From Pseudomonadota bacterium (GTDB lineage Bacteria > Pseudomonadota > Gammaproteobacteria > Steroidobacterales > Steroidobacteraceae), in contig JAEWLQ010000114.1 of NCBI GenBank assembly GCA_023457495.1, positions 1-19,670 of the forward strand: 19,670 nt of DNA, in the 5' to 3' direction. Both the position numbers and the translations under genes were made by a program. How positions within the stretch are numbered: the first letter of the stretch is position 1; each line of letters opens with the position of its first letter. Positions 1 through 7,467 of the stretch are shown here, one piece after another. The notes beneath the pieces are model-generated. The model ran no database searches. It was given only the letters and a program-made list of their open reading frames with translations, and was not told the origin of the DNA.

Positions 1-1069
1 GCGCGCCCTCCGTGTTTTTGTTGGACAACAACACCACCGCGAGCTTCGACTCGGGATACAGGTCGGTGAAACCCGCAAAGCCGAACGTCGTCCCCGAGAA
101 CTGCAGGCGTCGGCCGAGCGGCGAGTCGCCCACGATCCAGAAGAATCCGACGGACGAGCGGCCATCGGGCGTCGACCACAACGGCTGGTGCGCGAGCTTC
201 ACCGAGGCGTCGCGTTCGACCAGCTGCCAGGACGCGTAGCGCAGCAGGTCCTCCGCGCTGTAACGCAGCGAGTTCACGGCGAACTGCGAGGTCGCGCCGT
301 ACGGCGGCAGCACCTCGTTGTCCCGTGTGTAGCCCTTCGCCAGTAGTTTGGCCGAAGGGTTAGTGCCGCTGCCCATGCGCAGCGGCCTCTCGATCTCGCG
401 CGCGACGATGCTCTCGAACGGCTCGCCGTAGATCTTCTCCAGCACGACGCCGAGCAGCATGCTGCTGACGTTCGAAGTGCCGGGCGCCTCCCCGGGCGGG
501 CGTGGCAGCCCGACGCGCTCGAGCTGGCGCAGGAACTCCTTGGTCGAATAGTTGCTGAATATCCGCATCCGCGTGACCGCGAACGGCTCGTGATCGAGTT
601 TGCGCAGCTGGGTCACGTCCGGAATGTTGTCCACGAGCTGCGAGGTCATGCTCGCCAGGTGCTTGAGCTGGATGCGCTGCCCATCATGCGCGAGGTTCTT
701 GTATTCACCGTCGAGGTATTTCGCGACGTCGTCTTCGAGCGTCGCGCGGCCCTCGACGACGGCGCGGGCCAGCAACTGCCCGGTCATGGTCTTGCTGATG
801 GGGCCGATGTCGTAGATGGTGTCCTTGGTCGGCACGGCGTTGCCGTCGATCTGCGTGGTGCCGTAGTTGTGGAAGCGCCGCTGGCCATTGTCGTACACGC
901 CGATCGAAAGCCCGACGCCTTCGTTGCGGATCAGCCAGGCGCGCGCCAGTGCGTCGATGGCGGCTGCGTCGGGAGCCGCGGTGCCCGCGGCTGCGGCGCA
1001 GGCTCCCGCCAGAAGCGTCGGCAAGAGCGCAAGGCCAGTTTTAATCGATCGGCGCGAGGTTGCCTTCAT
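1..1069 (-). CDS. Class-C beta-lactamase-like serine hydrolase, 3' end beyond window, catalytic motifs degenerate
   Basis: The reading frame is open from an ATG at 1069 to the left edge (356 codons, no stop), so the C-terminus is missing. The N-terminus looks like an export signal: basic residues up to about 10, a hydrophobic run, then an Ala-rich stretch with Cys24. The body has the order and spacing of the serine beta-lactamase/DD-peptidase fold, ending in the typical FAGFTDLYPESKLAVVLLSN strand pair at 331-350. The three active-site motifs are altered. The SxxK box reads PISK (Pro90 in place of the nucleophilic Ser, Lys93 kept). The YxN box reads TSN (198-200). The H/K-T/S-G box reads FSG (324-326). 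I see the fold and the lost residues directly; loss of hydrolase activity is inferred. It lies 85 bp downstream of the amidohydrolase gene and may be co-transcribed with it. No good ribosome binding site is visible. Confidence 0.85.
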   Translation of the reverse strand, partial: MKATSRRSIKTGLALLPTLLAGACAAAAGTAAPDAAAIDALARAWLIRNEGVGLSIGVYDNGQRRFHNYGTTQIDGNAVPTKDTIYDIGPISKTMTGQLLARAVVEGRATLEDDVAKYLDGEYKNLAHDGQRIQLKHLASMTSQLVDNIPDVTQLRKLDHEPFAVTRMRIFSNYSTKEFLRQLERVGLPRPPGEAPGTSNVSSMLLGVVLEKIYGEPFESIVAREIERPLRMGSGTNPSAKLLAKGYTRDNEVLPPYGATSQFAVNSLRYSAEDLLRYASWQLVERDASVKLAHQPLWSTPDGRSSVGFFWIVGDSPLGRRLQFSGTTFGFAGFTDLYPESKLAVVLLSNKNTEGA

Positions 1070-1154
1070 GCGCGGGCGAGTTGAGCAGATGAGCCGCGAA
1101 CTGCGCAAGCGGTTCGCGCACGGCGCGGCCCGGGCAGGCGCGCCCTGAAGGGAT

Positions 1155-2063
1155 TCAGCGCAGGTACGGCGCGTGATTGCCTTCGATGGCGCGGAACTCC
1201 GCATCGGTCAGCGGTAGTTTGCGGAAGGCTTCGAGCATCGCCTTCGGCGGCGGATCGGTAGGATCGCCGCCGTCCGAGCCGTACAGGATCCGCTGCAGCC
1301 CGAGGTCGCGGATGCTCTTCACGACGAACTGCGTTCGCTCGGGCGAAAGATCCGCGGGCGCGACCAATGCGACGTCGAAGTACAGGTTGCGGACCTTTGG
1401 ATCCTGGCGCGCGATCGCTGCGATGAACGTCGCGAGCGCCTCGTCGGAGGGTGGATCGTTGGCCGCTCCGCCGCCCGCGAAATGAGCGATCTGCACGGGC
1501 ACGTCCGGCGCGGCCGCCAGTAGTTCGTCGATGAAGGTCTGCGCCTGCGCGGCGCCGTACGGATGCGCACGCCGGCCGCGCATGTGGACCACGATGGCGA
1601 GCCGCGAGTCGTTCGCGGCCTGGAAAACCCGCTTCACCTGCGCCACGTGGGCGGCGTCGGCGAGATTGACGGCCGACATGCCGAACTGCAGCTTGATGCC
1701 GCGCCCGAAACGCTGGTCGGCCGCGCAGCGCGCGAGCTCCTCGAGCGCGTAGTCCGCGAGTGGATTGAAGCCGCAGAAGGCGACGAGCCGCTCCGGATAC
1801 TTCGCCGCTTCGTCCGCGGTCCAGTCGTTCTCGGCCTTCACCTGCGCCGGATCGATGTAGCGGTAGGCGTTCGAGAGCAACACCGCACGCTCGATGCCGG
1901 CCTCGTCGAGCATCGTGATCATCGCCGCCGCGTCGATGGGTTTCTGGCCCTCCGCGGCCATCGCCGGCGTGAGCAGGTGCTGGTGATGATCGACGCGCGG
2001 CGCGGCAATAGCGGCGGCGACGACACAGGGAACGAACAACAGGAGAAGCGGCCGGAAGCGCAT
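1155..2063 (-). CDS. Secreted amidohydrolase (Amidohydro_2, metal-dependent hydrolase)
   Basis: This protein of 302 residues starts at the ATG at 2063. The frame is open 14 codons further upstream, but this start puts a clean signal peptide first (MRFRPLLLLFVP followed by an Ala-rich stretch). The mature part opens with the HxH metal motif of the amidohydrolase superfamily (DHHQH, His27 and His29). Further candidate ligands are Lys124 in GIKLQ, His160 in VVHM, His194 in IAHF and Asp264 in YGSDGG, the usual order for a TIM-barrel Amidohydro_2 member. The family hydrolyses or decarboxylates small ring or carboxylate substrates; nothing here identifies the substrate. Export to the periplasm is less common than cytoplasmic location for this family. 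The degenerate serine hydrolase follows on the same strand. Confidence 0.85.
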   Translation of the reverse strand: MRFRPLLLLFVPCVVAAAIAAPRVDHHQHLLTPAMAAEGQKPIDAAAMITMLDEAGIERAVLLSNAYRYIDPAQVKAENDWTADEAAKYPERLVAFCGFNPLADYALEELARCAADQRFGRGIKLQFGMSAVNLADAAHVAQVKRVFQAANDSRLAIVVHMRGRRAHPYGAAQAQTFIDELLAAAPDVPVQIAHFAGGGAANDPPSDEALATFIAAIARQDPKVRNLYFDVALVAPADLSPERTQFVVKSIRDLGLQRILYGSDGGDPTDPPPKAMLEAFRKLPLTDAEFRAIEGNHAPYLR

Positions 2064-2150
2064 GACACCGATGTTAGCGCAGGCATCGGCGGCGGGCCGC
2101 GCCATCCCGGTAGTGAGGGCCGCAGCGTGGGCCCTGCCGGGCGACCGGCC

Positions 2151-2175
2151 TGCGCAATTGTGAGGGTATTGCGCA
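2151..2175. promoter_or_regulatory. Perfect 8-bp dyad upstream of the amidohydrolase, candidate operator
   Basis: TGCGCAAT at 2151-2158 is repeated as its exact complement ATTGCGCA at 2168-2175, with 9 bases between. It lies 88-112 bases upstream of the amidohydrolase start, in a 250-bp gap that otherwise holds only GC-rich palindromes such as CCGGCCGCCGGCCGG. The half-site size and spacing suit a dimeric regulator. No regulator gene is adjacent, so function is inferred. Confidence 0.35.
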
Positions 2176-2313
2176 AGTGCCGGCCGCCGGCCGGGGAAAA
2201 CTCAGCTGCTGGAGTGGACCGCGCAGGTGGACAGTGATGAGTCGTTATAGAACGCCGGCGGCCGCGTGCCTCCACCTCCTCCATTGATTCTGCCTATGGG
2301 CGGCCCTTCGGCC

Positions 2314-3381
2314 TCAGGCGGCCGCCTCGACCCGCAGCGCGGCCTCGCGTTCCTGCTGGACCGCGTCATGCACGAAACGCAACTTGTCGAGCACCCGCTG
2401 GGACAGCACGAAGGGATACGCATCCTCCATGCCCATGCTGCGATTCAGGCTGTTGAGCGCCAGGGTTACCGCCGTCCACCCCGTCGATAGTGACTCGAAA
2501 TCGAAGAAGGCCAGGCGGTCCGTCACGACGCGCTCGCCGGGCCGGTCCGCCGCGGGCGAACGCACCGTGAGGCCGTGACTCTTGGCCGTTTCGAGCGTGT
2601 CCAGCGTGTGCAGGTAATGCGCCCAGGTCTCGGCCCAGTCCTCCCAGGGATGCATGCTGGCGTACGCGCTCACGAAGGATTCGCCCCAGCCGAAGGGCGG
2701 GCCGAATTCGTAGTGGCGCTCGAGGGCTTCCTCGTAGTTAGCCCGCTCGTCGCCGAACATGTCGCGGAAGGCGGAGAGCCGGTCGGTGTCCCGCACCAGG
2801 CGGTCCCAGTAGAAGTGGCCGCATTCGTGGCGCAGGTGTCCGAGCACGGTGCGGTAACCCTCGCCCATCTTCGCGCGCATGTTCTCGCGGAACGCGAAGT
2901 CGGCTTCGTCGATGTTGAGCGTGATCACGCCGTCTTCGTGGCGCGTGATCACGGGCTCGTTCTCGGTGCCCTTGAGGAAGTGGAACGCGAGGCCGTCCAC
3001 CGGCAGGCGCAGCGCGAAAAACGTGTACAGCAACCGACGTTTCGCGGCTTCGACACGGCGCCAGGCCCGCTCGTTGGCCGTATAGGAAAGATCCGGAATG
3101 ATCCGCGACAGGCGGCAGGAGCGGCAGTAGTCGTCGCGGTCTTCGGCGGCGACCAGCCAGTTGCAGGCCTCGTACTCGCGGAAGTTGCGGCAGGCGCGGT
3201 AGCGACGCGGTTCCTTGTTAGGCAGCGCGATATCGAATTCGTCGGCGGGTCCCGCGTTGGCCGGGAACGCGGCGAGACGCGCGGCTTCGGGGCAGTAACC
3301 GACGGTGACGCCGCAGGCGAGACAACGGCTGTTCTCGAAATACAGGGTCTGCTGGCAGTTGTCGCAGGAGAAGAGCTTCAT
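2314..3381 (-). CDS. Zinc-ribbon putative metallopeptidase (Peptidase_Mx type)
   Basis: This is a cytoplasmic protein of 355 residues with no signal peptide. The N-terminus is a zinc ribbon with CxxC pairs at Cys6/Cys9 and Cys20/Cys23. Further cysteines at 64, 73, 86 and 89 could form a second site. The core carries an HExxH zincin motif (His185-Glu186-Cys-Gly-His189, in GHLRHECGHFYWDRL). A conserved-looking HPWEDWAETWAHY segment at 244-256 could supply the third metal ligand, Glu247 or Glu251. This matches the family annotated as putative zinc-binding metallopeptidase with an N-terminal zinc ribbon. Its substrate is not known to me. The gene lies downstream of the antiporter gene on the same strand with a 144-bp gap, so it probably has its own promoter. 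Confidence 0.85.
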   Translation of the reverse strand: MKLFSCDNCQQTLYFENSRCLACGVTVGYCPEAARLAAFPANAGPADEFDIALPNKEPRRYRACRNFREYEACNWLVAAEDRDDYCRSCRLSRIIPDLSYTANERAWRRVEAAKRRLLYTFFALRLPVDGLAFHFLKGTENEPVITRHEDGVITLNIDEADFAFRENMRAKMGEGYRTVLGHLRHECGHFYWDRLVRDTDRLSAFRDMFGDERANYEEALERHYEFGPPFGWGESFVSAYASMHPWEDWAETWAHYLHTLDTLETAKSHGLTVRSPAADRPGERVVTDRLAFFDFESLSTGWTAVTLALNSLNRSMGMEDAYPFVLSQRVLDKLRFVHDAVQQEREAALRVEAAA

Positions 3382-3508
3382 GGCTCATCGTCCGCGATGC
3401 CGGGGCGCGATTCCGTCGGTCGCCACGCACCTGCCGCGGTATCGCCTCCTACCGGTCCGTGGTGACGAGACGCCATTGTCGGGCGAACGGCCGTTGGCGC
3501 CCGTCGGC

Positions 3509-3523
3509 GCACCTTCAAGGTGC
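3509..3523 (-). terminator. Short hairpin just after the antiporter stop
   Basis: GCACCTT and AAGGTGC flank one central base, giving a 6-bp stem with a 3-base loop two bases after the antiporter stop codon on the minus strand. No run of U follows, so it is either a weak terminator or an mRNA 3'-end stabiliser. Confidence 0.3.
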
Positions 3524-3525
3524 CC

Positions 3526-4716
3526 TCATCCCGCCACGCCCTTCCCGTTACTGCCCAGGCGTGGAGCGACGAGCGGCACGGTCAGCATGGTCGAGCCGAG
3601 CGCCATCAGGAGCAGCGCGGTGAACGTGCCGTTCGTGATGAGCTTCTGGTCGAGCAGCACGTTGGCGAACACGATCATGATCAGGCCCTTGGTCTGCAGC
3701 AGCCAGCCGATGATCGAGGCTTCGCCGCGCTGCCATCCGAGGAAGCGCCCGGCGAGGTGCGTGCCGGCGAGTTTGCCGATGGTCGAGATGAGCAGCAGCG
3801 CGGCGGCGACTAGCAACACGGTCGCGCCACCCACGGCGAAATCCGTGCGCAGTCCGGTGCTGAGGAAGTACACCGGCATGCCGATGACGAGCAGGTTGCG
3901 GCGCATCGAATCGATGGCTTCTTCGCCGAACCACGCGGCGTCGAGCACCGCACCCGAGAGGAACGCGCCGACCATGAAGTGCAGACCGCACCAGTCGGCG
4001 CCGAGCGCGCAGGCGGCGAGCCAGATGATGCCGACGTACCAGCGGTCGGTCTGCGGCAGGCGCGCCATGAGTTTGCGGACCAGCCAGGCGGCGAGCGCGA
4101 AGGCCGCGAGGAACGCGAGCTGCCGGCCGACGCGCGTCCAGTCGAGCATGATCAGCGCGAGGACGGTCCAGATGGCGATGTCGTCCAGGCTCGCGTATCG
4201 GAGAATGCGCTGGCCGAGTGGTTTGCGCAGCATGTCTAGCTTGTCCATCAGCAGGACCAGGATCGGCAGCGCGGTCACCGCGCACGACATGCCCACCGCG
4301 ATCACGAATTGCCAGGGCTGGGCGGCGCTGCCCATCCACGCGGGGCTGACGAGGAACAGCGCCGCGAGGCAGCCGAGGATCATCGGGCTGCCGAGCGCCG
4401 CGCCCGCGGCAAACAGCGTTTCGCGGCGTTGGCGCCACGCCGCGCCGATGTCGAGCTCGACGCCCGCGATCCACACGAACAGGGTCACCGCCCAGAGCGC
4501 GAGCCCGTTCAGCGCCTGGACCACCGGCGGCCGGAACACGAAGTCGTAGTAGTCAGGGAAGGCGGCGCCCAGCACGCCCGGCCCCAACAGGATGCCCGCG
4601 AAGGTCTGCACCACCACCAGCGGCGCGTAATAGTCCGTGCGTAATCCCCGCCAGATCAGATACGGCACGGTGAAGATGATCACCATGGCGATCAGGAACA
4701 CTTCGGACGTTGTCAT
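3526..4716 (-). CDS. CPA2-family cation:proton antiporter
   Basis: This is an inner-membrane protein of 396 residues with about 11-13 hydrophobic segments covering nearly its whole length. It exchanges protons for Na+ or K+ across the membrane. The diagnostic pair is Asp178-Asp179 in the ASLDDIAIW segment, the two-aspartate ion site of the electrogenic NapA-like CPA2 members. Other family marks are FAGILLGPGVLG (39-50), the discontinuous-helix region around Lys314 and QTKGLIMIVF (341-350), which corresponds to the NTRGL segment of KefB/CHX-type transporters. No C-terminal RCK/TrkA-N domain is present, so direct nucleotide or glutathione gating of the KefB type is unlikely. The start lies within 13 bases of a large inverted repeat, and I see no Shine-Dalgarno sequence in front of it. 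Confidence 0.88.
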   Translation of the reverse strand: MTTSEVFLIAMVIIFTVPYLIWRGLRTDYYAPLVVVQTFAGILLGPGVLGAAFPDYYDFVFRPPVVQALNGLALWAVTLFVWIAGVELDIGAAWRQRRETLFAAGAALGSPMILGCLAALFLVSPAWMGSAAQPWQFVIAVGMSCAVTALPILVLLMDKLDMLRKPLGQRILRYASLDDIAIWTVLALIMLDWTRVGRQLAFLAAFALAAWLVRKLMARLPQTDRWYVGIIWLAACALGADWCGLHFMVGAFLSGAVLDAAWFGEEAIDSMRRNLLVIGMPVYFLSTGLRTDFAVGGATVLLVAAALLLISTIGKLAGTHLAGRFLGWQRGEASIIGWLLQTKGLIMIVFANVLLDQKLITNGTFTALLLMALGSTMLTVPLVAPRLGSNGKGVAG

Positions 4717-4728
4717 TGTTGTTGGGTT

Positions 4729-4862
4729 GTTGGTGCCGGGTGAGAAATCGCTGAGTTAGCTCTGACGCTACCTCGCTCTCGCAGGCATTCGAGCTAACTC
4801 AGCGATTTCTCACCCGGCACCGACGCTCGAGCTAACTCAGCGATTTCTCACCCGGCACCAAC
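4729..4862. repeat. 34-bp inverted repeat with a third copy (dispersed palindromic element)
   Basis: A forward arm at 4729-4762, containing GGTGCCGGGTGAGAAATCGC and continuing CTGAGTTAGCTC, is matched exactly in inverse orientation at 4829-4862 (34 bp). It is matched again at 4791-4821 (31 bp). Transcripts could fold one very stable stem using either inverse copy. The element fills the gap between two divergent genes. Its outer end recurs at the right edge of the window, so it belongs to a dispersed family. It may act as a bidirectional terminator or REP-like element; no transposase is nearby. Confidence 0.9.
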
Positions 4863-4882
4863 CAAGCCTGGGGGACATATAG

Positions 4883-6331
4883 ATGAGTGAAACGACGATC
4901 GGCCGGCGGGCGTTGCTGAAGGGCGCGGGGGTTGCGGCGGTGGGGTTGGCGGCCAGCACGTATGCGGCGGGGCGCAAGCGCAAGTTCGTGATCGTGGGCG
5001 TGGGGTCGCGCTCGCGGATGTACATGACGGCGATCACGAAAACCTTCGCGGCGGGCAATGAGCTGGTTGGTGTCTGCGATACGAATCCGGGGCGTCTGGA
5101 CGTCGCGCTGAAATTCGTCGCTCCCGATCTTTCAAAGACGGGCGTCAAGGCGCCGAAGAAATACCTCGCGGCGGACTTCGACAAGATGATCCGGGATCTC
5201 AAGCCGGACTGCGTGATCGTCACGACGCCCGACGCCTTCCACGACGATTACATCGTGCGCTCGCTCGACGCCGGCATGGACTGCATCACCGAAAAACCGC
5301 TGACGACCACGCCCGAGAAGGCGCAGCGCATCGTCGACGCCTGCAAGCGCAACAACCGCCACGTCCGTGTGTTGTTCAACTACCGCTATTCGCCGCCGCG
5401 CACGCAGATCAAGGATCTGCTCATGAACGGCGTCATCGGCGACGTGATGTCGGTGGATTTCCACTGGCTGCTGAACACACTGCACGGCGCGGACTATTTC
5501 CGCCGCTGGCACAGCCAGAAGGAGATCTCCGGCGGACTCATGGTCCACAAGGCGACGCACCACTTCGATCTCGTGAACTGGTGGCTGGGCTCGGATCCGG
5601 AGCTCGTGCTCGCCAACGGCAAACACGAGTACTACACGCCGAAGATGGCGCGCCGCATGGGACTAACCAGTCACCACGAGCGCTGCCGCACCTGCCCCGA
5701 AAAGGACAAGTGCACGTTCTACCTGGACATCGGCGCGGACAAGAACTTCCGCGAGCTGTATCTCGAGAACGAACATCACGACGGCTATTTCCGCGACCGC
5801 TGCGTGTGGCGGCCCGACATCAACATCGAAGACACGATGAACGTGATCGTGAAGTACAAGATGGGCGCGACGCTCTCATACTCGCTGAACGCGTTCAACT
5901 CCTGGGAAGGCTACACGATCGCGTTCAACGGCACGAAGGGCCGCATCGAACACGAGATCGTCGAGGGCGGCGCCATCTCGGCCGGCGCCACTAACTACCA
6001 AGGCCAGGAGAAGGACATCATCCGCACGCGCGTGATCCCGCTGCGCGGCCAGGCCCAGGAGCTCGAGGTGTGGACCGGCACGGGCGGCCACGGCGGCGGC
6101 GACAACGTGATGCTCACGGAGGTCTTCGGCACGGCCGAGCCCGACAAGTACAAACGCGCCGCCGACGAGCGCAGCGGTTTGTATTCGATCCTGATCGGCG
6201 CCGCGGCGAACAAGTGCTTCGTCTCGGGAAACGCCGTGAAGATCGAGGAGCTCGTCACCGGCCTGACCTCCCCGGTCACCGCCCCCATGCCCACCCGCGA
6301 CATGCCCGTCCCCATGCCCGCGCGGGCGTGA
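4883..6331 (+). CDS. Tat-exported Gfo/Idh/MocA family oxidoreductase
   Basis: This protein of 482 residues is probably exported already folded with its cofactor. The N-terminus has a twin-arginine signal (Arg8-Arg9 in GRRALLKGAG, then a hydrophobic Ala/Gly stretch). A Rossmann NAD(P) site follows (VIVGVGSRSR, 36-45), then the family's EKP motif (Glu137-Lys-Pro) and a GGLMVHKATHHFD segment (218-229) that supplies the likely catalytic residues. Family members oxidise sugars or cyclitols, and some (GH109) use NAD for glycoside hydrolysis; I cannot tell which applies. An unusual insertion, HERCRTCPEKDKC (265-277), brings together Cys268, Cys271 and Cys277 and could bind a metal. The start is supported by a GGGGGA ribosome site about 8 bases upstream. 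It is read away from the antiporter. Confidence 0.9.
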   Translation: MSETTIGRRALLKGAGVAAVGLAASTYAAGRKRKFVIVGVGSRSRMYMTAITKTFAAGNELVGVCDTNPGRLDVALKFVAPDLSKTGVKAPKKYLAADFDKMIRDLKPDCVIVTTPDAFHDDYIVRSLDAGMDCITEKPLTTTPEKAQRIVDACKRNNRHVRVLFNYRYSPPRTQIKDLLMNGVIGDVMSVDFHWLLNTLHGADYFRRWHSQKEISGGLMVHKATHHFDLVNWWLGSDPELVLANGKHEYYTPKMARRMGLTSHHERCRTCPEKDKCTFYLDIGADKNFRELYLENEHHDGYFRDRCVWRPDINIEDTMNVIVKYKMGATLSYSLNAFNSWEGYTIAFNGTKGRIEHEIVEGGAISAGATNYQGQEKDIIRTRVIPLRGQAQELEVWTGTGGHGGGDNVMLTEVFGTAEPDKYKRAADERSGLYSILIGAAANKCFVSGNAVKIEELVTGLTSPVTAPMPTRDMPVPMPARA

Positions 6332-6379
6332 AAATGGGGACAGTCCCCATTTGCTAGGAAAAGGGGAGTGTCCCCATTT
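6332..6379. repeat. Tandem palindromes of the AAATGGGGAC family, also a possible terminator
   Basis: The first palindrome (6332-6352) is AAATGGGGAC, one central A, then GTCCCCATTT, starting on the base after the oxidoreductase stop. A second, imperfect one (6359-6379) pairs AAAAGGGGA with TCCCCATTT. A further half-site-like run, AAAAGGGGGC, starts at 6386. The stem followed by T residues could terminate the upstream transcript. The same core is a common dispersed element in GC-rich proteobacterial genomes. Confidence 0.75.
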
Positions 6380-6476
6380 CCCGGCAAAAGGGGGCGGACC
6401 TCGGTTCAATACAGTGGCGCGGTGCGCGCACCAACTGTTATGGCCGCCCGGCCCGGCGCGGGCGTAGGGTTGCGCC

Positions 6477-7112
6477 ATGGATCTCAACGTATTCCTGCTC
6501 TACCTCACCGCGTGGACGCTGCTCGCGTTGTCGCCCGGCCCCGCGGTGTTTTTCACCATGGGCCTCGCCGCCCGCCATGGCATGCGCGGGGCGATCGCGG
6601 GCACCGTTGGCATCAGCATCGGCCATGTCTGCGTATTCGTCGCGATTGCATTCGGCCTGCTCGCGGTGCTCGCGAGCTTCAGCGGCGCGATGACGGTGAT
6701 CCGCATCGTCGGCGCTATCTACCTGATGTACCTCGGCGCCCGCATGGTGCTGAACAAGACGTCCGTCGGTGCGCCCGTCGCCGCGGCTCCGGCGGCGCCC
6801 GCCCCGCCCGCCCACCACGGTGGAATCATCCTGCAGGGCATGCTCGTGCAGCTCACCAACCCGAAGCTGCTGCTGTTCATGCTCGCGCTGCTGCCGCAGT
6901 TCATCCGGTCGGATCATCCCCTGCTGCTGCAGCTCGCTATCATGATGACGGTCACGATCGTGATCGACGCCATCGCGCTGCTGGCCTACGCGAATCTCGC
7001 CGCGCACGGCGCGCGGGCGCTCAAGGGTTCGCGGATCATCGCGTGGATCGAGCGTGTGTTCGGCGGCGCGCTCATCCTCTTCGGCGTCAAACTACTCCTG
7101 GACAAGCGCTGA
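6477..7112 (+). CDS. LysE/RhtB-family amino-acid exporter
   Basis: This is an inner-membrane protein of 211 residues with about six hydrophobic segments, the usual size for the family. The LysE signature SPGPAVFFTMGLAARHGMRG lies at 19-38. MYLGARMVLNK (80-90) and the NPKLLLFMLALLPQFI segment (124-139) are also typical. The cytoplasmic loop between them is Ala/Pro-rich (96-109). The family exports amino acids such as lysine, homoserine or threonine; the substrate cannot be read from sequence. An AGGG lies 8 bases before the ATG. The gene is monocistronic, with a converging trpF remnant 15 bp downstream. Confidence 0.88.
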   Translation: MDLNVFLLYLTAWTLLALSPGPAVFFTMGLAARHGMRGAIAGTVGISIGHVCVFVAIAFGLLAVLASFSGAMTVIRIVGAIYLMYLGARMVLNKTSVGAPVAAAPAAPAPPAHHGGIILQGMLVQLTNPKLLLFMLALLPQFIRSDHPLLLQLAIMMTVTIVIDAIALLAYANLAAHGARALKGSRIIAWIERVFGGALILFGVKLLLDKR

Positions 7113-7127
7113 TCGGACGGCCGGGGT

Positions 7128-7406
7128 CTACGCCCCCGCCGCCTCCACGAACGCGCGCAGCTCGAGCGGATCCGGGCCCCCGTTCGCGCGCACGCCGCCG
7201 CAGATGCCGATGCCGATTCCGATGCCATGCGGCCGCATCGCGCACACCGAATCCGCGACATTGCCAGCATTCAATCCCCCGGCCAGGTACAGCGGGTTCG
7301 CAACCGCATCGCGAATCCGCCGGGCTGATGCGGTCGCCCCCGCCTCGAGGGCCATCCGCGCTTCCGCGTAACTCTTGATGCCGCAGATCTCGATGAAGGA
7401 CTTCAC
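7128..7406 (-). pseudogene. trpF: Phosphoribosylanthranilate isomerase (TrpF) remnant with a large internal deletion
   Basis: The frame starts with GTG at 7406 and encodes 92 residues, under half of a normal TrpF (about 200). Residues 1-26 match the TrpF N-terminus, including the ICGIK catalytic-cysteine motif (Cys8) and MALEAGATA. The sequence then jumps directly to the C-terminal part: NPLYLAGGLNAGNV (37-50, phosphate-binding strand), the GVRANG segment (75-80) and the final LRAFVEAAG helix. The missing middle of about 110 residues would hold most of the barrel and the catalytic aspartate. The deletion keeps the frame, so a short protein could still be made, but it cannot be a working isomerase. 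It is more likely a decayed duplicate than the pathway enzyme, since no other trp genes are nearby. Confidence 0.65.
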
Positions 7407-7467
7407 GGCCGGGACAGATCAATTCAATGACGCTATCTTTGCACGGTCATCAACGGCTCCCGATTCC

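Noticed and set aside
3305..4549. Plus-strand open frame of 414 codons opposite the antiporter
   Set aside because: The minus-strand frame encodes a complete CPA2 transporter with its Asp-Asp site; the plus frame is Ser/Arg/Pro-rich and lacks any motif.
4729..4862. CRISPR-like array
   Set aside because: There are three copies in mixed orientation with unequal gaps of 29 and 8 bases, no regular spacers and no cas genes.
7375..7467. N-terminal extension of the HAD phosphatase from an ATG at 7375
   Set aside because: It would add 31 residues overlapping the trpF remnant in antisense, whereas family members begin at motif I.
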